A stretch of 32,671 nt of DNA from CAZPWQ01 sp964590495 (GTDB lineage: Bacteria; Bacteroidota; Rhodothermia; Balneolales; Balneolaceae), in contig CAZPWQ010000026.1 in assembly GCA_964590495.1 (NCBI GenBank), positions 1-32,671 on the forward strand. Direction: 5' to 3'. The position numbers were made by a program, and so were the translations under genes. The notes under the pieces are model-generated. The model saw only the letters and a list, made by a program, of their open reading frames with translations, was not told the origin of the DNA and searched no databases. Within the stretch, counting starts at the first letter, position 1. The number at the start of each line of letters is the position of its first letter. Of the stretch, positions 23,380-30,309 are shown piece after piece.

Positions 23380-23414
23380 GACGGAGTTGCAGGAGATGCA
23401 ACTCCGTCTTTTTA
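23380..23414 (+). terminator. Terminator of hsp20
   Basis: A perfect 12-bp stem GACGGAGTTGCA/TGCAACTCCGTC with loop GGAGA is followed by TTTTT, 27 bp after the Hsp20 stop codon. Confidence 0.88.
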
Positions 23415-23426
23415 ATTCTGGGTCTT

Positions 23427-23612
23427 AAGATCCGAAGTACGAATTGTTGAAAATCAAAATCCGAATATTCAAAATTCGAAACATTTGAGCTTTAAAAATT
23501 AAAGTAGCTCGAACAGTTATATTCTGCTTGTCTTTTGATTAACAGCAGCCGTTTTGGATTTTGAACATTCGGATTTCGGATTTGCTCTTTCAGATTTCGG
23601 ACATTAGGATCT
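23427..23612. mobile_element. MITE-like inverted-repeat element, copy C
   Basis: About 186 bp and more diverged than copies A and B. The left side carries AAGATCCGAAGTACGAAT and AAAATTCGAAACATTTGAGC. The right side carries CAGCCGTTTTGGATTTTGAA, then CATTCGGATTTCGG and a terminal GGACATTAGGATCT. CAGCCGTTT(T/C)GGATTTTGAA is shared with copy A. It lies immediately after the hsp20 terminator. Confidence 0.55.
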
Positions 23613-23715
23613 CAAATTTAATTTTATACAATAATTAGCTTTTAAAAAATGTTTATGAAGTGACCTTTTGTTGAAATTATTAAACGATTAACTTTATTCA
23701 AACATGGAGATCAAC

Positions 23716-25203
23716 ATGAATCATTTCCGTTCATCTCATCTGCTTATTGCATTGATTGCTGTTTTACTCGTTGGCTTCTATTCGATTGATTTTCCCTCGA
23801 ATGGAGCATCGGTAATTTCCCCTCCCGATCTTACAGCAACGACGAATATTGATACAGCTGATAATAAACCGATCAGCTCGCTGCGGGACTTTAATGATGC
23901 GATTGTTAATATTGCAGAACAAGCCAAATCTACCGTAGTTACCGTACGTGTTACCAAGACTGTCGAAGCTCCCCCCGATCCCTTCAGCCGCTTTTTCGGT
24001 CAACCGGAAGGTGATTCCAGGCAATACCAAAGAGAAGGATCCGGTTCCGGAGTTATAGTTTCAAAGGACGGTTATGTGTTGACAAATAATCATGTAGTGG
24101 AAAATGCTGACGAAATTGAATTGACGCTTTATAATAACAGAAAGTTTAATGCCGAAATTGTTGGCACTGACCCTTTAACCGATATCGCCGTACTTAAAAT
24201 TGACGGCGGAAATCTTGATGTCATCAAGCTTGGCAGCAGCGATAATCTGCGTGTAGGTGAAATGGTTCTTGCTATCGGCAGTCCTCTTGGTCAAGAACTG
24301 GCCCATTCGGTTTCAATGGGGATTGTTTCAGCCAAGGAGCGGACGCTGGAACTCATTAACCAGGGAGGCGGTTATGAGGATTTTATACAAACCGATGCAG
24401 CTATCAACCCCGGTAATTCGGGCGGGGCACTTGTAAATATGGATGGAGAACTTATAGGCATTAACACAGCCATTGCATCCCGTTCGGGCGGAAGTGAAGG
24501 AATAGGATTTGCTATTCCTATAGATATGGCAAAGAAAGTTATGAAATCACTCATTGAAGAGGGTGAATTTGTACGGGGTTACCTGGGACTTTCCTTCGGT
24601 GGTGAAGTGGACCGAACAATGGCCAAAGCTCTGGGCCTGAGTGAAGCACAAGGAGTAATTGTTGGTTCTGTAGAGGAAGGGGGACCTGCTGACAAGGTCG
24701 GACTCAGAGAGGGTGATGTCATAAAAAGTTACAATGGCAAACCCCTGAGGAGCTGGGGAGCTTTCCGTACAGACGTCGCTATTTCATCACCGGGTACTGA
24801 ATTTACACTCGAAATAATACGTGATGGTGAAGAAAGGGAAATCACCGTCACCTCGGAAGAATGGCCCGAAGAAATGGCAACAAATCAATCTCCCGAAAGA
24901 AATCAAAATATGGAGCAAAGACTCGGATTCCAGATCCGTGATCTGACCCCGCAAATAGCACAACAGCTTGAACTGGATCCCAAGCAAAATGGTGTAGTTG
25001 TTACACAGGTGGCCCGTGGCAGTAATGCACAGCGCCAGGGACTCCAAAAAGGCGATGTCATTGTTGAAGCTGATCGCCAGCCTATTGAAGACAGCTCTGA
25101 TTTCAAAGCCATTATCAGTGATATTTCACAACAGGATGAAAGCGTAGTTTTGTTGAAAGTTATTCGTGGTGGAAATACCCAATATGTAGCATTTGAATTA
25201 TAG
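23716..25203 (+). CDS. HtrA/Deg-family periplasmic serine protease
   Basis: 495 residues from the Met at 23716, which has GGAG five bases upstream; an in-frame Met four codons earlier is possible. A signal or anchor segment (about 5-25, LLIALIAVLLVGFY) leads to a trypsin-like domain with His126 (TNNHVVENADE), Asp156 (DPLTDIAVLKI) and Ser235 (NPGNSGGAL). Two PDZ domains follow (about 275-370 and 395-490, opening RGYLGLSF and LGFQIRDL). This is the DegP/DegQ layout, with protein quality control in the periplasm. It is followed by a terminator. Confidence 0.95.
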   Translation: MNHFRSSHLLIALIAVLLVGFYSIDFPSNGASVISPPDLTATTNIDTADNKPISSLRDFNDAIVNIAEQAKSTVVTVRVTKTVEAPPDPFSRFFGQPEGDSRQYQREGSGSGVIVSKDGYVLTNNHVVENADEIELTLYNNRKFNAEIVGTDPLTDIAVLKIDGGNLDVIKLGSSDNLRVGEMVLAIGSPLGQELAHSVSMGIVSAKERTLELINQGGGYEDFIQTDAAINPGNSGGALVNMDGELIGINTAIASRSGGSEGIGFAIPIDMAKKVMKSLIEEGEFVRGYLGLSFGGEVDRTMAKALGLSEAQGVIVGSVEEGGPADKVGLREGDVIKSYNGKPLRSWGAFRTDVAISSPGTEFTLEIIRDGEEREITVTSEEWPEEMATNQSPERNQNMEQRLGFQIRDLTPQIAQQLELDPKQNGVVVTQVARGSNAQRQGLQKGDVIVEADRQPIEDSSDFKAIISDISQQDESVVLLKVIRGGNTQYVAFEL

Positions 25204-25234
25204 TCGACTGATTTACATTTCATTTCTTAAGATT

Positions 25235-25264
25235 AAGCCTCTGCCTGACGGCAGGGGTTTTTTT
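25235..25264 (+). terminator. Terminator of the Deg protease gene
   Basis: An 8-bp stem CCTCTGCC/GGCAGGGG (one G-U pair) with loop TGAC is followed by seven T, about 30 bp after the stop codon. Confidence 0.85.
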
Positions 25265-25387
25265 ATGACAAGGTGACGAGATTTCTTGAAAATGATTGAC
25301 AAAACGTTAGCTTTTCTTCCATGGCATTTTATTTGCTACATTAATAAATAGAAATTATTAAGGTTCTCCCCCATAAATTAGTTGATT

Positions 25388-26374
25388 ATGGAGTATAAAA
25401 ACTATTATGATATACTTGGCGTAAGTAAAAACGCTTCTCAGGATGAAATAAAGAAAGCATATAGAAAGCTTGCAGCAAAGCATCACCCCGATAAGAATCC
25501 TGATGATCCCTCTGCCGAAGAAAAATTTAAGGAGATCGGTGAAGCGTACGAAGTACTGAAAGATCCTGAAAAACGTAAGTTGTACGATAAAGTCGGCAAG
25601 GACTGGAAACAGTATCAGCGAGCCGGGGGTTCAGCAGATGAATTCAACTGGGCTGATTACACGCGACAGGGGCATGGAGGTTTTGGCAGCCAGCAGTATC
25701 GCGCGAATATAAATATGGAAGATTTATTCGGCAGTGGCTCGTCGCCCAGAGGTGGCGGAAGCCCTTTCTCCAGCTTCTTTGAAGCTATTTTCGGTGGCGG
25801 CAGTACGTTTAGACAAGCCCGGCAAAGTCAAAAACAGTCTTTTCGAAATGGACCACAAAAACGCAGCCAAAAACAAAACGTGAAAGCTGAAGTTACTATA
25901 TCTCTCCATGAATGTTTTAAAGGGACTTCCCGCACAATTCGTGTGAGCGGTGAAAAAATGAAGGTGAAAATCCCGGCCGGTATTGAAGATGGCCAGCGCC
26001 TGAAACTAAAAGGTAAAGGCGGATCAAAAGCCGGTGGAGGTCCGCGCGGAGACCTGTTTCTGACAGTAAGAATTAATATACCCGAAGGTTACGAGCGAAA
26101 AGGTAACAATCTCTATTACGATCACCCAATCGATCTGTACACAGCTGTTCTCGGCGGTGAGACAGTCGTTAATACCATCAGCGGCAAAGCCAAACTCAGT
26201 ATTCCCGCCGGTACATCAGGAGGCAAGCTTTTTCGACTGAGTGGTATGGGTATGCCGGAATTCCGCAATTCTTCCAAAAAGGGTGATCTTTTCGTACGGA
26301 TACAGGTTCAGGTGCCTGAAAAACTATCTGATGAAGAAGAGAAGCTCTTTAAGAAACTGGCCGAGCAGCAGTAA
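25388..26374 (+). CDS. DnaJ-family co-chaperone, CbpA type
   Basis: 328 residues from MEYKNYYDILGV; a TTG two codons earlier is unlikely. The J domain spans 1-70 with the HPD motif at 33-35, which stimulates DnaK ATPase. A Gly/Phe-rich linker follows (about 95-150, GHGGFGSQQ, FGSGSSPRGGGSPF). Two C-terminal substrate-binding beta domains start at KAEVTISLHECFKGTSRTI and end VQVPEKLSDEEEKLFKKL. There is no zinc-finger CxxCxGxG repeat, so it is the CbpA class rather than canonical DnaJ. It fits the neighbouring stress genes (Hsp20, Deg, ClpB). Confidence 0.92.
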   Translation: MEYKNYYDILGVSKNASQDEIKKAYRKLAAKHHPDKNPDDPSAEEKFKEIGEAYEVLKDPEKRKLYDKVGKDWKQYQRAGGSADEFNWADYTRQGHGGFGSQQYRANINMEDLFGSGSSPRGGGSPFSSFFEAIFGGGSTFRQARQSQKQSFRNGPQKRSQKQNVKAEVTISLHECFKGTSRTIRVSGEKMKVKIPAGIEDGQRLKLKGKGGSKAGGGPRGDLFLTVRINIPEGYERKGNNLYYDHPIDLYTAVLGGETVVNTISGKAKLSIPAGTSGGKLFRLSGMGMPEFRNSSKKGDLFVRIQVQVPEKLSDEEEKLFKKLAEQQ

Positions 26375-26408
26375 AATATTTAAGTTTATTCCTAACACAA
26401 CGGCGGCT

Positions 26409-26495
26409 GGTTCAAACATCCACGCTTGAACCTTTCCATGGTATAAGGCACTGCTTCGCACCATATACAACCCTTCAAGCGTGGACGCTTGAAGG
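26409..26495. repeat. Paired TTCAAGCG palindromes (REP/BIME-like doublet), copy 2
   Basis: Two palindromes of the same family as 8374-8446. The left one, 26409-26432, is decayed (GGTTCAAACATCC...TTGAACC). The right one, 26472-26495, is intact with arms CCTTCAAGCGT/ACGCTTGAAGG. The spacer can pair through ATGGT...ACCAT (about 26438-26464). It lies between the convergent DnaJ-type and hydrolase genes and may also serve as a two-way terminator. Confidence 0.65.
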
Positions 26496-26516
26496 AGCTA
26501 AGAGGTATTACATATA

Positions 26517-27311
26517 TCAGAGATCAGATAATATCTCAATCAGCCGTTCCCACGATTTATCCCTGGCTTCTTTAGCAGCTTCCGGCCCCTCAGGATCATC
26601 TCCGGCGCGCATGTAAGCGTGACCTGCGCCTTCATAAATTTCATAGTCATAGGTTTTTCCCAGCTCATTCATCGCTTCTTCGGTGGATGGTATGGTAGCA
26701 TTTATTCGCTGGTCATTTTCTCCGTAAAATCCGTAAACCGGAGTTTCTATATTCTTCAGCCGTTCCTTTTCCGGAGGACTTCCGTAAAAAACCATAGCTG
26801 CATTTACATTTGAAGCATTGGTAGCATAACGAAATGTCTGTGATCCGCCCCAGCAAAATCCCGCTACAGCAATTTTCCCATTAAAAGAAGATATTTCAGG
26901 CAGGTATTTTTGTACGGCTTTTAAGTCGGTTGTTATCTGGTCAGGATCAAGTTCGTACAGAGCACTCCGGGCCTCGTCAGAACTTGCAAAATCGGCCGTT
27001 CTGCTGTGTTCCTCATCAAAACTTGAAAGCAGGTCAGGGGCAACAGCTATATATCCTTTGGCTGCCAGCTGATCGGCAAAACTCCTCACCCAGTCTGTCA
27101 GTCCCCTGTTCTCATGAATTACGATAACTGCGGGGCTATTTTCACCCTTCTCGGGATGCACTACAAAATTTTGTATGGTCCTGTCACCCTGTTCAATCTT
27201 CACCCATTCGTGATGACGCGGTGAGTTCTCGAGTTGCTTTTGGGCGTAATCCTGTGCATTTGCCGACATGCAACAAAAAAGGAGCAGGATTGCAGATGTC
27301 AATGGTTTCAT
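26517..27311 (-). CDS. Exported dienelactone-hydrolase-family alpha/beta hydrolase
   Basis: 264 residues with a clear signal peptide (about 1-19, ending SANAQ), so it is exported. The alpha/beta-hydrolase core shows VIVIHENRG (Glu67), the nucleophile Cys153 in GFCWGG, Asp200 in YGENDQR, and His231 in EGAGHAYMR: the Cys-Asp-His triad of dienelactone hydrolases. The family hydrolyses dienelactone or other esters, and secreted members are common in this phylum with unknown natural substrates. Transcription is convergent with the DnaJ-type gene. Confidence 0.9.
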   Translation of the reverse strand: MKPLTSAILLLFCCMSANAQDYAQKQLENSPRHHEWVKIEQGDRTIQNFVVHPEKGENSPAVIVIHENRGLTDWVRSFADQLAAKGYIAVAPDLLSSFDEEHSRTADFASSDEARSALYELDPDQITTDLKAVQKYLPEISSFNGKIAVAGFCWGGSQTFRYATNASNVNAAMVFYGSPPEKERLKNIETPVYGFYGENDQRINATIPSTEEAMNELGKTYDYEIYEGAGHAYMRAGDDPEGPEAAKEARDKSWERLIEILSDL

Positions 27312-27412
27312 AAATAGAATAAGTTTGTTTGGATTTATTAAAAGCTAACTCCCTGCTTTTATTGAAGTTACTATAATGCCTCCAAATATCAAGGTGATTT
27401 GACAGACATTAA

Positions 27413-27784
27413 TTAATCAATCAAAGTCTTGCCCTTTGTATTAACATAGATTGAACATATTACGGCTAACAGAAAAAATCCGAGCGTTGCCGCATCAACA
27501 ATATGTGCCGCAGGTGACCAGCCGGTGTATTGTTCCAGCAGAAATGTAATGTAGGAAGCCGGCAAATCGGTATCTCCCAATCGGCGCCTGACCTGCCAGT
27601 GCCAGTCGGTACACGGACAGTATCCCCAGCCGTACCAGATGCCCAAACCAAACCATGATGCCGCCGTAAGTCCCAACGTAACCAGGTTCAGTCGCATGGT
27701 TCGCTTCCAGATCCATCCAAACAGATTGAACAGGATCAGTGTGGTATGAAATACCATGAAAAAAACATCGAGTAAAAAGTCCAT
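27413..27784 (-). CDS. DUF2784-like membrane protein
   Basis: 123 residues from MDFLLDVFFMVFH. The frame extends to 27865, but the extra 27 residues are polar and overlap the divergent nuclease gene. Three to four hydrophobic helices are visible (about 3-20, 28-48 and 98-116). The conserved-looking segment is WYGWGYCPCTDWHWQVRRRLG, resembling the NCPLT...W-type motif of DUF2784 proteins. Molecular function is unknown. It is divergent from the S1/P1 nuclease gene, with about 72 bp between starts. Confidence 0.75.
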   Translation of the reverse strand: MDFLLDVFFMVFHTTLILFNLFGWIWKRTMRLNLVTLGLTAASWFGLGIWYGWGYCPCTDWHWQVRRRLGDTDLPASYITFLLEQYTGWSPAAHIVDAATLGFFLLAVICSIYVNTKGKTLID

Positions 27785-27856
27785 TAAGCGAAAAGATAAA
27801 AGATGCTCGAATTCTGTTAATGACTTTACTTTCCTTTTAAATAATGCTGATATTCC

Positions 27857-28672
27857 ATGATTCACACAACTAAAATAAGATTTCCCTGTATGTTTTTAAG
27901 TACGCTTATTTCATTACTCCTTCTTTTTTTACCATTCAGCACAGATGGTAATTCTTTAATTTGGGGGAAAACCGGTCATCGGGTGGTTGGTGATATTGCA
28001 GCTGAATATCTTACAGCTGAGGCGCAAAAAGAGATTAATCGTATTCTCGGTCACGAATCGATGGCGATCGCCTCCACCTGGATGGATGAAATCAGATCCG
28101 ACCCTGATTACAATTACACCCATGACTTGCACTGGGTTACAATCCCGGACGGGATGACTTACGCACAAACAGAAAAAAATCCCAATGGCGATCTGATCAA
28201 TGAAATTATAACGATCATAGAAGATTTGTCAGAAGGCAACCTGACGACTAAAGAAGAGGAAGAAAAGCTTAAAATGCTGATACACCTGGTTGGAGATATC
28301 CATCAGCCACTGCACGTCGGAACCGGTGAAGATCAGGGCGGTAACCTTATAGACGTGGAATGGTTTAATAACTCCTCAAACCTGCACCGGGTATGGGACA
28401 GTGAGATGATCGATGATTCCAAACTCAGCTATACAGAATTATCAGCGAGCGTAAATCATCCTACCCAAAAGCAGGTTGAAGAATGGCAGAATTCGGGCGT
28501 TATGGACTGGGCTTATGAGGCGGTGGAATTACGTGACCAGGTGTATGATCTGCCGGACGACAGACAAATAGGATATCAATATCAGTATAAGAATTTTGAC
28601 ACCGTTGAAAAGCAGCTCCTCAAAGGCGGCATTCGTCTTGCCGGGGTGCTGAATGATATTTACGGTAAATGA
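27857..28672 (+). CDS. Exported S1/P1-type zinc nuclease
   Basis: 271 residues. A signal peptide (about 1-33) would leave Trp36 near the mature N-terminus, which is the first zinc ligand in this family. Other ligands are His41 (WGKTGHRVV), an Asp in STWMDEIR, a His in HDLHWV, the LVGDIHQPLHVG motif (Asp, His, His) and NLHRVWD. These enzymes bind three zinc ions and cut single-stranded DNA and RNA, probably for phosphate or nucleotide scavenging outside the cell. It overlaps no neighbour and is convergent with the macrodomain gene. Confidence 0.92.
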   Translation: MIHTTKIRFPCMFLSTLISLLLLFLPFSTDGNSLIWGKTGHRVVGDIAAEYLTAEAQKEINRILGHESMAIASTWMDEIRSDPDYNYTHDLHWVTIPDGMTYAQTEKNPNGDLINEIITIIEDLSEGNLTTKEEEEKLKMLIHLVGDIHQPLHVGTGEDQGGNLIDVEWFNNSSNLHRVWDSEMIDDSKLSYTELSASVNHPTQKQVEEWQNSGVMDWAYEAVELRDQVYDLPDDRQIGYQYQYKNFDTVEKQLLKGGIRLAGVLNDIYGK

Positions 28673-28766
28673 TTTTACTGTTTATTATGCGGAACGAGGA
28701 GAGTTGGATATCGTAGTTGGGAGATGCAAAGTAAACAGGCGTACAAAATTCCCCCTCCTTCTTTCT

Positions 28767-28815
28767 CGTGCCGAACCTCTGGTTCGACACGCACAACTCC
28801 GCCACCTCCGGTGGC
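28767..28815. terminator. Two adjacent hairpins between convergent genes
   Basis: A 25-nt dyad (28767-28791, CGTG-C-CGAACC ... GGTTCG-A-CACG with a TCT loop) is followed 9 bp later by GCCACC-TCC-GGTGGC (28801-28815). They lie between the convergent nuclease and macrodomain genes. Neither has a good T run, so bidirectional termination is plausible but unproven. Confidence 0.4.
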
Positions 28816-28845
28816 AGATGTTTTGAAAAAAACTGTCAGGTTGAT

Positions 28846-29382
28846 TTACCCGAAAACCTCCTCCATAACTGCCTTGTGCGTTTTAAAATCCCCTTCACTC
28901 CAGAGTACAAAAAGTATTACTTTCACAGCGGATAAACTTTCCGCCTCATCTTTTACGGTTTTGAAAGCTATCTCTGCCGCTTCTTTTGTAGGATAACCAA
29001 ACGCTCCCGTGGAAATGGCCGGAAATGCAATGCGCTCGATACCGTGATGTTCGGCAAGAGTCAACGCCTCCCTGTAACAGCTTTGCAGGATCTCGTCTTC
29101 CGGCTTATCCCTCCCGTAAACAGGTCCCAGACAATGAATCACATATTCATTCGGCAGATCGTGAGCACCCGAAATCACAGCTTCACCGGGTTTGACAGGT
29201 GCCATAGAACGCGTTTCTTCCGCCAGCTTAGGGCCGGCTGTCCGGTGTATGGCTCCCGCTACTCCGCCCCCGATTCTCAGCTCCGCATTGGCCGCATTGA
29301 CTACGGCATCCATATCATCCTGCGCAGCGATATCTCCTCTTTTCAGTTCCAGCGTTATTCCCGAAATATCTGTCTTATCCAT
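28846..29382 (-). CDS. Macrodomain protein (ADP-ribose binding/hydrolase family)
   Basis: A 178-residue single macrodomain. Visible features are the start strand KRGDIAAQDDMDAVVNAANAEL with conserved Asn32, the loop IGGGVAGAIHRTAG, the middle motif VIHCLGPVYG, and AFPAISTGAFGYP, which binds the distal ribose and phosphates. In the MacroD/YmdB class an Asp follows GGGV and is catalytic; here it is Ala42, so the usual deacetylase or mono-ADP-ribosylhydrolase mechanism may not apply. The substrate could be ADP-ribose, O-acetyl-ADP-ribose or a modified macromolecule. It is divergent from the downstream toxin-antitoxin pair. Confidence 0.88.
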   Translation of the reverse strand: MDKTDISGITLELKRGDIAAQDDMDAVVNAANAELRIGGGVAGAIHRTAGPKLAEETRSMAPVKPGEAVISGAHDLPNEYVIHCLGPVYGRDKPEDEILQSCYREALTLAEHHGIERIAFPAISTGAFGYPTKEAAEIAFKTVKDEAESLSAVKVILFVLWSEGDFKTHKAVMEEVFG

Positions 29383-29454
29383 AATTTACCGTCTGTTTCT
29401 TTTCCAGCATTCAATAATTAACCGAAAAGAAACGTTGAATAGTTCAGAATTAAT

Positions 29455-29473
29455 TCCTTACTTGAAGTAAGGA
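29455..29473. promoter_or_regulatory. Candidate operator of the toxin-antitoxin operon
   Basis: The inverted repeat TCCTTACT-TGA-AGTAAGGA lies 18 bp before the antitoxin start. AbrB-fold antitoxins of this kind repress their own promoter by binding such dyads. The position and symmetry support this role; binding is inferred. Confidence 0.5.
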
Positions 29474-29491
29474 GTAAAGAAATAGATACCT

Positions 29492-29743
29492 ATGGAACAG
29501 GCAAAAGTAACCAGTAAAGGACAAATAACAATTCCCAAAAAAATCCGGGAAAAGCTAAATATCAGTCCCGGCGACAGGATTAATTTCGTCGAAGAAGAAG
29601 ATGGCAAGATTAAAATATATCCTCAAAAAAAATCTATTGAGAGACTTAAGGGGATTCTGTACAGGCCCGGTCAAAAAGCCCTGTCAATAGAAGAAATGAA
29701 TGAAGGTGTTACTGAATACTTGAGAGAAAAATATAAAAAATGA
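29492..29743 (+). CDS. AbrB/SpoVT-type antitoxin
   Basis: 83 residues. A swapped-hairpin AbrB DNA-binding domain occupies about 1-47 (AKVTSKGQITIPKKIREKLNISPGDRINFVEEEDG). A flexible acidic C-terminal tail (about 55-83, YRPGQKALSIEEMNEGVTEYL) is the type that wraps the PIN toxin. It is paired with the toxin gene by a 4-bp ATGA overlap, so the two are translationally coupled. It probably autoregulates through the inverted repeat at 29455-29473. Confidence 0.9.
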   Translation: MEQAKVTSKGQITIPKKIREKLNISPGDRINFVEEEDGKIKIYPQKKSIERLKGILYRPGQKALSIEEMNEGVTEYLREKYKK

Positions 29744-30138
29744 CTATAGGTCTTGATACGAATATCCTGGTACGTTATCTGACTAATGATGATCCGGCTC
29801 AGGCTGATAAAGTTCAGCAGTTTTTTGATAGTTGTAAGAAAAATACGACGTTTATTATAAATCATGTTGTTCTGGCTGAACTTGACTGGGTTCTGACGAA
29901 TGTATATGGTTACACACGACAAGAATTCCTGATGGTAATTGATCAAATTTTCCAAACGAAAAGTTTCTCATTTCAGGAACCTGCTCTGGTTGAAAAAGCC
30001 TGTTCCCTTTATATAGAAAGTAAAGCTGATTTTTCAGATTGTTATATAGGAGTTTTAAATACTAAAGAGAACTGCAGCACTACCTATACCTTCGACAAAA
30101 AAGCTTCCAATATGTCACACTTTACTCTCCTGAAGTAA
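29740..30138 (+). CDS. PIN-domain ribonuclease toxin (VapC-like)
   Basis: 132 residues. The PIN acidic residues are Asp6 (GLDTNILVRYL), Glu47 (VVLAELDWVL), Asp97/Asp100 (KADFSDCYIG) and Asp119 (TFDKKASN), as in VapC toxins that cut tRNA or rRNA when freed from their antitoxin. The start overlaps the antitoxin stop (ATGA). Length fits the family and no inactivating change is visible. The target RNA is unknown. Confidence 0.9.
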   Translation: MTIGLDTNILVRYLTNDDPAQADKVQQFFDSCKKNTTFIINHVVLAELDWVLTNVYGYTRQEFLMVIDQIFQTKSFSFQEPALVEKACSLYIESKADFSDCYIGVLNTKENCSTTYTFDKKASNMSHFTLLK

Positions 30139-30240
30139 TTAACCGGCAGTATAGATCTGACACCCTTCGAAAATTTTGGCGTAAAAAATTATAAAAAGGA
30201 CATAACTCATGGTTATTTACTGTAATAACGGCAGATTTTA

Positions 30241-30257
30241 AATATCGGTACGATATT
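30241..30257. promoter_or_regulatory. Palindrome upstream of clpB
   Basis: The perfect dyad AATATCG-GTA-CGATATT lies about 52 bp before the clpB start. A second shorter dyad, GTTATT...AATAAC, lies at 30212-30229. Neither resembles CIRCE. They are candidate sites for a heat-shock or other regulator, on symmetry and position only. Confidence 0.35.
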
Positions 30258-30309
30258 GGTTTCTATTACAGGTAGAAATCAATAAACAATTGTCAAATAT
30301 TGAAGTGTT

